Shown piece after piece: positions 1 through 5,308 of a stretch of DNA of 8,551 nt (its first letter is position 1; each line of letters starts with the position of its first letter). Position numbers and translations under genes: made by a program. The notes beneath the pieces are model-generated. The model made no database searches. It had not been told where the DNA came from and was given only the letters and a program-made list of their open reading frames with translations. Source of the stretch: JBBQVZ01 sp038211015. GTDB lineage: Bacteria > Actinomycetota > UBA4738 > HRBIN12. The DNA lies in NCBI GenBank assembly GCA_038211015.1, contig JBBQVZ010000136.1, positions 1-8,551 of the forward strand, written 5' to 3'.

Positions 1-230
1 TCGACCTCGACCTCCTCGAGCTGCTGGAGCCAGACGCGAAGATCGCCGGTCTCGGGATCGATGTACGCGCGGACCCCGACGAAGTCGTCGTCGCCTTCGG
101 GGTTCTCCTGCTTCCACCAGGTCTTGTAGGCGGAGGCCATGGCCTCCTCCAGGCCGGCGAGGATCGTCTCGAACGCGATGCCTTTCTCCCGTTCGAGCTC
201 GCGCAAGGCGGCGATCATCTCGGCATTCAT
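1..230 (-). CDS. nusA: Transcription termination/antitermination protein NusA, N-terminal part (cut by window edge)
   Basis: NusA binds the beta-flap region of RNA polymerase and modulates pausing, intrinsic termination and antitermination in the cytoplasm. Only the first 76 codons are present; the S1, KH1 and KH2 RNA-binding domains lie beyond the left edge. The visible part matches the NusA N-terminal domain: it opens MNAEMIAALRELEREKGI, then a helix with LAGLEEAMASAYK, then an acidic stretch and a strand with VRAYIDPETGDLRVW. The ATG at 230-228 overlaps the rimP stop as ATGA, and an AGAGGAG-type ribosome binding site lies within the end of rimP, so translation is probably coupled to rimP. 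The rimP-nusA pairing is nearly universal in bacteria and supports the call. Frame and start are clear. Confidence 0.95.
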   Translation of the reverse strand, partial: MNAEMIAALRELEREKGIAFETILAGLEEAMASAYKTWWKQENPEGDDDFVGVRAYIDPETGDLRVWLQQLEEVEV

Positions 231-694
231 CGTGCGCTCCTCTTCAACTCTGCGTCCCAGTCGACGACCGTGCGCGCCGACGCGATGTCGACGTGGCGGA
301 CGCGCAGCTCCCCGTCGGCGACGGCGACCACGATGCCGTCGTCGTCGGCCGACATCAGCTCGCCCGTGATGTTGGTTCGCCCCTCGACGGGCATGGTCGT
401 CTTCACCTTCACCGTGTCTCCCACCCGTCGCTCGAAGTCGCGCGGCCGTTTCAGCGACCGTTCGATCCCCGGCGACGACACCTCGAGCGCGTACGGACCT
501 GGGGCGAACCCCTCGACGTCCAGACGCCGCGACACCTTCTCGGCCAGCTCGGCGATCGTGTCCACGTCGACGCCGCCGTCGCGGTCGACGACGACCCGGA
601 GGATCCTGCGGCCCGATTCGCGCCGGAACGCGACGTCCACGAGATCGAAGCCCGATCCCTCGATGACGGGCCTGATGAGCGTCTCCGCTTCCAT
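227..694 (-). CDS. rimP: Ribosome maturation factor RimP
   Basis: RimP binds the free 30S subunit and assists its late assembly. The protein is 155 aa, the normal length for the family. The N-terminal alpha/beta domain (about residues 1-80) opens with EAETLIRPVIEGSGFDLVDV and carries the charged strand RILRVVVDRDGGVDVD. The family signature SSPGIERSL is at residues 73-81. The C-terminal SH3-like barrel (about 88-150) begins with the RRVGDTVKVKT strand. The ATG start is preceded by a purine-rich AAGGGGGG ribosome binding site. The gene heads a pair with nusA (4-base ATGA overlap). A 104-base gap with a strong hairpin separates it from the 89-aa gene upstream, so it may have its own promoter or an attenuated leader. 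Confidence 0.96.
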   Translation of the reverse strand: MEAETLIRPVIEGSGFDLVDVAFRRESGRRILRVVVDRDGGVDVDTIAELAEKVSRRLDVEGFAPGPYALEVSSPGIERSLKRPRDFERRVGDTVKVKTTMPVEGRTNITGELMSADDDGIVVAVADGELRVRHVDIASARTVVDWDAELKRSAR

Positions 695-716
695 CCGGGC
701 CCCCCTTCGACAAAGA

Positions 717-736
717 AAGTGGGCGCGAGCCCACTT
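717..736 (-). promoter_or_regulatory. Perfect 8-bp hairpin in the rimP leader
   Basis: On the minus strand AAGTGGGC pairs perfectly with GCCCACTT around a TCGC tetraloop, and TCTTTGT follows. The hairpin lies 22 bases before the rimP start. The U-rich run after a GC-rich stem resembles a weak intrinsic terminator, but the run is short and interrupted. It could act as an attenuator read by NusA, as a processing or stability element, or as the terminator of the proS unit. The structure is seen directly; the role is inferred. Confidence 0.55.
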
Positions 737-768
737 CCGGACACAACTCTGCTGACTGTTCGACGTTG

Positions 769-774
769 AGTATA
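769..774 (-). promoter_or_regulatory. Possible -10 element for rimP-nusA
   Basis: The minus strand reads TATACT here, five of six matches to the TATAAT consensus and an AT-rich island in very GC-rich DNA. A transcript starting about 7 bases downstream would carry a leader of roughly 65-70 bases containing the 717-736 hairpin. No convincing -35 hexamer is seen 16-18 bases upstream, so the call is tentative. Confidence 0.35.
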
Positions 775-797
775 GCCGACCCCCGCGGAAGTGCTGC

Positions 798-1067
798 TCA
801 GAGCGCCCGGCGCCGGCCGTCGGGGGTGTTCCAGTGGTCCCGGCCGTTCATCCTGCGCACCAGGCGGGCGTCCTGCCAGTCCAGGTGAGACGGGATGCGG
901 AGCGTCTCGCACGCGGACTCCGCGGCCTCTCGCGTCGGGAACTCGTCTCGATCCCACAGGCCGGTGACGTCCACCAGCATCAGGTCCCAGGTCTGCAACC
1001 CCACGTGCTGGATCACGCCTTCGACCTGCTGGTGCAGCTTGACGAACTCGGCCAGGTGGTTCGGCAT
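798..1067 (-). CDS. Small conserved-looking protein of unknown function between proS and rimP
   Basis: I do not recognise this 89-aa protein. It begins MPNHLAEFVKLHQQVEG, is soluble, has no signal peptide or membrane segment, and has four tryptophans (27, 38, 64, 79) and two histidine-rich N-terminal helical turns. The C-terminal end is basic (RRMNGRDHW, then GRRRAL). It starts 19 bases after the proS stop on the same strand, so it is probably co-transcribed with proS. The start is uncertain. The chosen ATG directly abuts a GGGAAGG sequence, leaving no normal spacing. A GTG three codons upstream is in frame but also lacks a clear ribosome binding site. The natural-looking amino-acid composition and tight placement support a real gene; any function would be a guess. 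Confidence 0.7.
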   Translation of the reverse strand: MPNHLAEFVKLHQQVEGVIQHVGLQTWDLMLVDVTGLWDRDEFPTREAAESACETLRIPSHLDWQDARLVRRMNGRDHWNTPDGRRRAL

Positions 1068-1086
1068 CCTTCCCACGGAGCCGAGC

Positions 1087-2793
1087 TTACGGCGCCGTGG
1101 CCAACAGGTCGACCACGGCCGCCGAGGCCTCGGCGATCGGTGCCTGCGTCTTGTCACCCGTCGCCCGGAGTTTGAGATCCACCGTCCCGGCCTCCAGCCC
1201 GCGTTTGCCGACCACGACCTGCACGGGATAGCCGATCAGGTCCGCGTCCGCGAACTTCACCCCGGCCGATTGCTCGCGATCGTCGATCACGACGTCGACG
1301 CCGCGCCCCCGGAGCTCCTCGTAGATCCGCTCGGCCTCGGCGACCGTCGCATCGTGGTCGCGGGTCGCGATCACGATCACCACCTCGAAGGGCGCGAGGA
1401 CCTTCGGCCAGACCATGCCGACGTCGTCGTGCCGCTGCTCGACCGTCGTGGCCATGATCCGCCCGAACCCGATCCCGTAGCTCCCCATGACGTATGGCTT
1501 CTCCGTCCCGTCCTCATCGACGAACCGCGCCCCGAGCGGTTCGGAGTACTTCGTCCCGAGCTGGTAGATGTGGCCGACGACGATCGATCGCCCGATCCGA
1601 AGCGTCCCACCATCGATCGGACAGCGATCTCCCTCGCGGAACTCGACGACGTCCTCCCACCGATCGACCCGGAAGTCGCGATCGACGTTGGCGCCGGTGA
1701 CGTGGCGGTCCTTCGCGTTGGAGCCCGTCACCCAATCGTTCCCGCCGCGCACCGTGAGGTCAGCGAGCACCTGCACGTTTCCATCGAAACCCTGCGGTCC
1801 GACATAGCCCTTCGCGAACCCACGCGCGCCGAAGTCAGTGTCCTGGAAGGGCCGTACCTTCGCCGGGAACATGAGCTTCCCGAGCTTCTCCACGTTGACC
1901 TCACGGTCGCCCGGCACCAAGACGGCCGTCGTCGTGCCGGCCACGTCGAACATCACGCACTTGAGTGTCTTCGACGGCGCAACGCCCAACAGGGAGGCGA
2001 GCGCATCGATCGTGGGCGTGTCCGGCGTGTCGATCTCGGTGAGCGACTCGGTGCCCTCGCCTGCAGGTTCAGGAACCATCGGACGAGCGGCCTCGGTGTC
2101 GGCGAGGTAGTCGCCGTTCTCGCACTCGACGAACAGGTCTTCGCCCACCGTGGCGCGCGCCATGAACTCGTGATTGACCCCGCCGCCGATCTGTCCGGGG
2201 TCGGCTTCGACGATCACGTAGTCGACGCCGCAGCGCGCGTAGATCCGCTCGTACGCCTCGTACATGATCCGATAGGACTCCCGCATGCCGTCTTCATCGC
2301 GGTCGATCGAGTACGCGTCCTTCATCAGGAACTCGCGCACGCGGAGGAGCCCGAATCGGGGACGGAACTCGTCGCGGTACTTCCATTCCACCTGGTAAAC
2401 GTTCTTCGGCAGGTCGCGGTACGAGGGGAGGTCGGCGGCCGCCATCAACGCGACGACCTCTTCCTGCGTGGGGCCGAGGATCAGGTCTCGGTCGTGGCGA
2501 TCGGTCAGCTTGAAGAGCGTCTCGCCATAGAGGTCGTACCGGCCGGTCGCTCTCCACGGGTCGGCAGGCAGGAGGATCGGCATCCGCAGCTCGATCGAGC
2601 CTGCCGCGTCCATCTCGTCGCGAACGATGGCCTCGATCTTGCGTATCGTCCGGAGGCCGAGCGGAAGGATCGTGTAGACCCCGGACATCACCTGCCGCAC
2701 GAACCCGCCGCGGAGCAGGAGGCGATGGCTCGCGATCTCGGCATCCGCGGGATCCTCGCGCAGGGTCGGCACGAACAGCTTGGACAGACGCAT
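1087..2793 (-). CDS. proS: Prolyl-tRNA synthetase, bacterial type with inserted editing domain
   Basis: ProS charges tRNA(Pro) with proline in the cytoplasm. The 568-aa length fits the bacterial class II form with an INS domain. Class II motif 1 is around residues 38-72 (GVYTILPLGLRTIRKIE). The ATP/proline loop is LGPTQEE at 106-112, where Gln replaces the His I remember as common in this loop. Motif 2 is at 139-163 (YRDEFRPRFGLLRVREF) and motif 3 at 436-447 (MGSYGIGFGRIM). The YbaK-like INS domain, which hydrolyses mischarged Ala-tRNA(Pro), spans about 225-395 and keeps the lysine of SKTL (275) and the GYVGP loop (329-333). The anticodon-binding domain spans about 468-568. The gene is divergent from the trp leader and heads the unit with the 89-aa gene. 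It may be transcribed as a leaderless message: TATCCT ends 8 bases before the ATG, although TGAGG in between could serve as a weak ribosome binding site. Confidence 0.97.
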   Translation of the reverse strand: MRLSKLFVPTLREDPADAEIASHRLLLRGGFVRQVMSGVYTILPLGLRTIRKIEAIVRDEMDAAGSIELRMPILLPADPWRATGRYDLYGETLFKLTDRHDRDLILGPTQEEVVALMAAADLPSYRDLPKNVYQVEWKYRDEFRPRFGLLRVREFLMKDAYSIDRDEDGMRESYRIMYEAYERIYARCGVDYVIVEADPGQIGGGVNHEFMARATVGEDLFVECENGDYLADTEAARPMVPEPAGEGTESLTEIDTPDTPTIDALASLLGVAPSKTLKCVMFDVAGTTTAVLVPGDREVNVEKLGKLMFPAKVRPFQDTDFGARGFAKGYVGPQGFDGNVQVLADLTVRGGNDWVTGSNAKDRHVTGANVDRDFRVDRWEDVVEFREGDRCPIDGGTLRIGRSIVVGHIYQLGTKYSEPLGARFVDEDGTEKPYVMGSYGIGFGRIMATTVEQRHDDVGMVWPKVLAPFEVVIVIATRDHDATVAEAERIYEELRGRGVDVVIDDREQSAGVKFADADLIGYPVQVVVGKRGLEAGTVDLKLRATGDKTQAPIAEASAAVVDLLATAP

Positions 2794-2801
2794 GGGGCCT
2801 C

Positions 2802-2807
2802 AGGATA
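2802..2807 (-). promoter_or_regulatory. Possible -10 element of proS (near-leaderless)
   Basis: The minus strand reads TATCCT, then 8 bases (GAGGCCCC), then the proS ATG. That spacing would place the transcription start at or next to the start codon, a common arrangement in actinobacteria. There is no good -35 hexamer. It lies back-to-back with the trp leader promoter. Confidence 0.3.
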
Positions 2808-2828
2808 CCGGCCGCACCGCGCGATTCG

Positions 2829-2858
2829 TTGACGCAGCCGCTGCTCAGCGGGCACAAT
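2829..2858 (+). promoter_or_regulatory. Sigma70-type promoter of the trp leader
   Basis: TTGACG (2829-2834, five of six matches to TTGACA) is followed after 18 bases by CACAAT (2853-2858, four of six matches to TATAAT). The expected transcription start, 6-9 bases further, falls at 2865-2868. That is at or just before the leader-peptide ATG at 2868, giving a leaderless or nearly leaderless message. The position directly upstream of the Trp-rich leader ORF supports the call. Confidence 0.6.
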
Positions 2859-2867
2859 CGCCGCCTG

Positions 2868-2936
2868 ATGCGGATGCACGGGATGACCTGGACGTGGCGT
2901 CGGGGCTCGCGGAGCCTCATGCCGGCGCGTTCGTAG
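2868..2936 (+). CDS. trpL: trp operon leader peptide (Trp-codon-containing attenuator ORF)
   Basis: This 22-codon ORF encodes MRMHGMTWTWRRGSRSLMPARS and stops at TAG. Tandem Trp codons (TGG-ACG-TGG, 2889-2897) lie at residues 8 and 10, in a short peptide upstream of anthranilate synthase; Trp is otherwise a rare residue. This is the hallmark of ribosome-mediated attenuation: when charged tRNA(Trp) is scarce the ribosome stalls on these codons and changes folding of the downstream RNA. No Shine-Dalgarno lies before the first ATG, but the upstream promoter would start the transcript within a few bases of it, so initiation may be leaderless. Internal ATGs at 2874 and 2883 are alternative starts that keep both Trp codons. 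The ORF is followed by two hairpins, then trpE. It is too short to be proven by coding statistics. Confidence 0.72.
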   Translation: MRMHGMTWTWRRGSRSLMPARS

Positions 2937-2962
2937 GTCCCGCGCTCGCACCGCGAGCCCCG
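2901..2962 (+). promoter_or_regulatory. trp attenuator: perfect 12-bp inverted repeat (pause/regulatory hairpin)
   Basis: Bases 2901-2912 (CGGGGCTCGCGG) and 2951-2962 (CCGCGAGCCCCG) are exact reverse complements, with 38 bases between. The left arm starts three bases after the second Trp codon, where a ribosome stalled on the Trp codons would cover it. The right arm can also form a small hairpin (2944-2949 with 2953-2958), or pair over 8 positions with one G-U (2955-2962 with 2982-2989). The latter would break the downstream terminator stem. This gives mutually exclusive folds of the kind expected for attenuation; which one is the antiterminator is inferred. Confidence 0.6.
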
Positions 2963-2965
2963 CCA

Positions 2966-3000
2966 CCCCGGGCCGACGGTCCGGGGTTCCTCCGTTCCTC
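2966..3000 (+). terminator. Terminator-like hairpin of the trp attenuator
   Basis: CCCCGGGCC (2966-2974) pairs with GGTCCGGGG (2978-2986): nine pairs including one G-U, with a GAC loop. A pyrimidine-rich tract with several T's follows (TTCCTCCGTTCCTC). It lies between the leader peptide stop and the trpE ribosome binding site, where an attenuator terminator is expected. The T tract is interrupted by C, which weakens the call as a classical intrinsic terminator but is usual for very GC-rich genomes. Confidence 0.55.
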
Positions 3001-3037
3001 GTCGTCCGATCCCCCGGCGGATCCGGCGGCACCGACC

Positions 3038-3045
3038 AGAAGGAG
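3038..3045 (+). promoter_or_regulatory. Ribosome binding site of trpE
   Basis: AGAAGGAG ends 5 bases before GTG 3051. It is the only strong Shine-Dalgarno match in this gap and fixes the trpE start at the GTG. Confidence 0.75.
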
Positions 3046-3050
3046 CGCAC

Positions 3051-4559
3051 GTGGAACCGCATCTGCAGGTGAGGCCCAGCCGCGACGAGTTCGACACGCT
3101 CGCGGCCCAATGGCCCTTGGTTCCCGTGTGGACGGAGCTCCTGGCCGACGTCTCCACGCCGGTCGGGCTGTTCCCGGCGCTGGCGGGCGACGGCCCCGGC
3201 TTGATCCTGGAGTCGGTCGAGCGATCCGAGCGGTGGGGCAGGTACTCGTTCGTGGCCGGCGACCCGGCGGCGACGGTCGTCGTGGACGCTGACGGCGTGC
3301 GGATCGACGACATCGTGCGGCCGCTCCCGACCATGGCGCTCTCCGCCGACGCCGCCCCGCGGGAGGCACTGATCGCGATCGCGCGTTCGTTGGCCGGCCC
3401 GCGGCTCGCGGACCTGCCGCCGCTGATCGGCGGTCTGATGGGCTACCTCGCGTACGAGGCGGCCACGCTCCTCGACGGCCATCCGGCACCCGAACCGAAC
3501 GACGCGCCGTGTCCGCCCGTCGGCCTGTTGGTGATCGATCGGGCGGTGGTGTTCGACCACTGGCGGCAACGGCTCATCCTGATCGCGCACGTGCCCGCCG
3601 GTGGCTACGACGACGGGGTCCGAGCGGTCCAGGATCTGGCGGCCACGATCGCGTCGGCCGAGACGCCCGCGCTCGCGCCGTCGGTCTCGCCACGGGGATC
3701 GACCGACGCCGGCGAGGCCAACATGCCCGACGAGGGCTATCGCTGGACCGTGTCCGCGTTCAAGGAGCACATCCTGGCCGGGGACATCTATCAGGGCGTG
3801 CCCTCGCGGCGGGTGACGTTCGCCGCCCCCGACGGCGGCTTCCCCATCTACCGCCGTCTGCGCGTGACCAACCCCGCCCCGTACATGTTCTTCGTGCGCA
3901 TGCTCGGGATGGAGCTGGCCGGGTCCTCCCCCGAGCCACTCGTGCGCGTCGAGGGCCGCCGCGTGTCCGCTCGACCGATCGCCGGTACGCGTCCGCGGGG
4001 TCAGACCGAGATCCGCGACCGGCTCCTGGAGCACGAGCTGCTTGCCGACCCGAAGGAGCAGGCCGAACACGCGATGCTGGTGGACCTTGCCCGCAACGAC
4101 CTCGGCCGCGTGTGCGTCGCGGGCTCCGTGCGACCGACCGAGCTGATGGAGGTCGAGCGGTTCACCAAGGTGATGCACATCGTCTCGACCGTGGAGGGTG
4201 AGCTCCGGGAGGAGCTCCATCCGCTGGACGCGCTCGCGGTGACGTTCCCGGCGGGGACCGTCACCGGCGCGCCGAAACGACGGGCGATGGAGCTGATCGC
4301 CGAGCACGAGCCGACCGCGCGCGGCCCGTACGCCGGCGCGGTGGGCTACCTGACGTTCGCGGGCGACCTCGACTTCTGCATCACGATCCGGACGGCGGTC
4401 ATCGTGGACGGCCGGGTGTCGGTGCAGACAGGCGCCGGCGTGGTCGCCGACTCCGACCCCGAGAGCGAGCTGCAGGAGACCAAGGCGAAAGCCGCGGCGT
4501 TGCTTCCCGCGGTCGCGCCGGGCGACGGTAGGCTCGACGATCAGAAGGGATCCGCATGA
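3051..4559 (+). CDS. trpE: Anthranilate synthase component I
   Basis: TrpE converts chorismate to anthranilate, the first committed step of tryptophan synthesis, using ammonia delivered by TrpG. The 502-aa length is typical. The N-terminal domain carries the tryptophan feedback motif LILES (residues 51-55), and NPAPYMF (274-280) supplies the rest of that pocket, so feedback inhibition is probably intact. Chorismate-domain motifs follow in order: AGDIYQGVPSRR (243-254; the G in QGV is often V), PIAGTRPRG (309-317), DLARNDLGRV (345-354), HIVSTVEG (376-383), FPAGTVTGAPK (399-409), RGPYAGAVGY (424-433) and TGAGVVADSDPESE (460-473). Ala rather than Lys in PIAGT favours anthranilate synthase over PabB. 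It starts at GTG with a good ribosome binding site and ends overlapping trpG as ATGA. It lies behind a Trp-codon leader, so it is probably controlled by attenuation. Confidence 0.96.
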   Translation: MEPHLQVRPSRDEFDTLAAQWPLVPVWTELLADVSTPVGLFPALAGDGPGLILESVERSERWGRYSFVAGDPAATVVVDADGVRIDDIVRPLPTMALSADAAPREALIAIARSLAGPRLADLPPLIGGLMGYLAYEAATLLDGHPAPEPNDAPCPPVGLLVIDRAVVFDHWRQRLILIAHVPAGGYDDGVRAVQDLAATIASAETPALAPSVSPRGSTDAGEANMPDEGYRWTVSAFKEHILAGDIYQGVPSRRVTFAAPDGGFPIYRRLRVTNPAPYMFFVRMLGMELAGSSPEPLVRVEGRRVSARPIAGTRPRGQTEIRDRLLEHELLADPKEQAEHAMLVDLARNDLGRVCVAGSVRPTELMEVERFTKVMHIVSTVEGELREELHPLDALAVTFPAGTVTGAPKRRAMELIAEHEPTARGPYAGAVGYLTFAGDLDFCITIRTAVIVDGRVSVQTGAGVVADSDPESELQETKAKAAALLPAVAPGDGRLDDQKGSA

Positions 4560-5125
4560 TCCTGATCGTCGATCACTACGACTCGTTCACCTACAACCTC
4601 GTCCAGCTGGTCGAGAGCCTCGGCCGGCCGACGGAGGTCGTGAAGTCCGACGCGGAGCCGGCCGAAGCGCTCGTCGCGCTGAAGCCCGACGCCGTGATCC
4701 TGTCACCCGGACCCGGCCGCCCCGAGGACGCGGGCGTGTTCACGGCGCTGCTCACGCTCCTACCGGACGAGACACCGGTGCTCGGCGTGTGCCTCGGCCA
4801 CCAGGCGCTCGGCGTGGCGTGCGGCGGGGTCGTGGACCGTGAGACCCCCGTGCACGGCAAGGCGTCGCTCGTCTACCACGAGGGCAAGGGGATCCTGGAG
4901 GGCGTGACCGATCCGTTCGAAGCCGGCCGGTACCACTCGCTCGTCGTGCTGCGGAAACAGCTACCCGACGAGCTGGAGCTGACCGCGTGGACCGAGGACG
5001 GGTTGGTGATGGCCGCGCAGCACCGAACGCTCCCCCGCTACGGCGTGCAGTTCCACCCGGAGTCGATCCTCACGCCCGAGGGTCCGCGGATCGTCGAGAA
5101 CTTCCTGCGGCTCTCGGCGAGCTGA
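4556..5125 (+). CDS. trpG: Anthranilate synthase component II, glutamine amidotransferase
   Basis: TrpG hydrolyses glutamine and channels ammonia to TrpE. It is a 189-aa stand-alone class I amidotransferase of normal length. It opens MILIVDHYDSFTYNLVQ, as TrpG/PabA proteins do. The oxyanion-hole loop is SPGPGRP (50-56), the nucleophile Cys79 is in GVCLGHQA, and the catalytic His167 and Glu169 are in QFHPES. All catalytic residues are present. The ATG overlaps the trpE stop by four bases, so the two subunits are probably made in matched amounts. The same subunit may also serve para-aminobenzoate synthase in organisms with a single copy; no pabB is visible here. trpD, which often follows, is absent; a degraded acetyltransferase gene comes next. 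Confidence 0.95.
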   Translation: MILIVDHYDSFTYNLVQLVESLGRPTEVVKSDAEPAEALVALKPDAVILSPGPGRPEDAGVFTALLTLLPDETPVLGVCLGHQALGVACGGVVDRETPVHGKASLVYHEGKGILEGVTDPFEAGRYHSLVVLRKQLPDELELTAWTEDGLVMAAQHRTLPRYGVQFHPESILTPEGPRIVENFLRLSAS

Positions 5126-5127
5126 CG

Positions 5128-5308
5128 GTGAAAGAGCTCCGCCATCCGGCCGGAGATGACTACGACCGCGTCATCGTGCAGCTCGACGACTGGTGGGGTG
5201 GACGCGAGATGACGGTTCCAGGACGGCGTCCCCGTCCACACCGGCTTCCACGGACCCGGCCAGGATCGGGTCGTCTTGCGTCGAAGGATCGCGGCGCACG
5301 ACGTCTAG
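5128..5308 (+). pseudogene. Remnant of a GNAT N-acetyltransferase with internal deletion and frame break
   Basis: Reading from GTG 5128, two bases after the trpG stop, the frame gives KELRHPAGDDYDRVIVQLDD then WWGGREMT. This matches the start of a GNAT subgroup that I recall continuing with a conserved MLPRLFF segment. Instead, from about 5216 the next frame (+1) gives FQDGVPVHTGFHGPGQDRVV then LRR and a TAG at 5306-5308. That is the C-terminal end typical of the same subgroup. About 100 residues, including the acetyl-CoA-binding R/Q-x-x-G-x-G/A loop, are missing between the two. The product cannot be an active acetyltransferase. The match of both ends is from memory of the family, not a search. 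An assembly error joining two parts is the main alternative. Confidence 0.7.

Noticed and set aside
106..112. Gln in the proS LGPTQEE loop as a possible loss of function
   Set aside because: The corresponding codons are near 2458-2478 (residues 106-112 of ProS). This position varies among bacterial ProS proteins and all other class II motifs are intact, so loss of function is not supported.
1062..1074. A 13-base string (CGGCATCCTTCCC) that occurs again at 6298-6310, both times at a gene start
   Set aside because: It is a ribosome-binding-site-plus-ATG context; one shared 13-mer in 8.5 kb of GC-rich DNA can arise by chance.
895..2832. A very long open frame on the plus strand opposite proS
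   Set aside because: It mirrors proS codons in a GC-rich gene, has an Arg/Asp/His-rich composition with no recognisable motifs, and proS is certain on the other strand.
3014..3029. Direct repeat CCGGCGG-AT-CCGGCGG just before the trpE ribosome binding site
   Set aside because: Only two short GC-rich copies, with no clear pairing role in the attenuator model; not distinguishable from composition.
5145..5154. Perfect 10-base palindrome TCCGGCCGGA
   Set aside because: It lies inside the GNAT coding remnant (codons for HPAGD), has no loop or T tract, and is expected in such GC-rich sequence.
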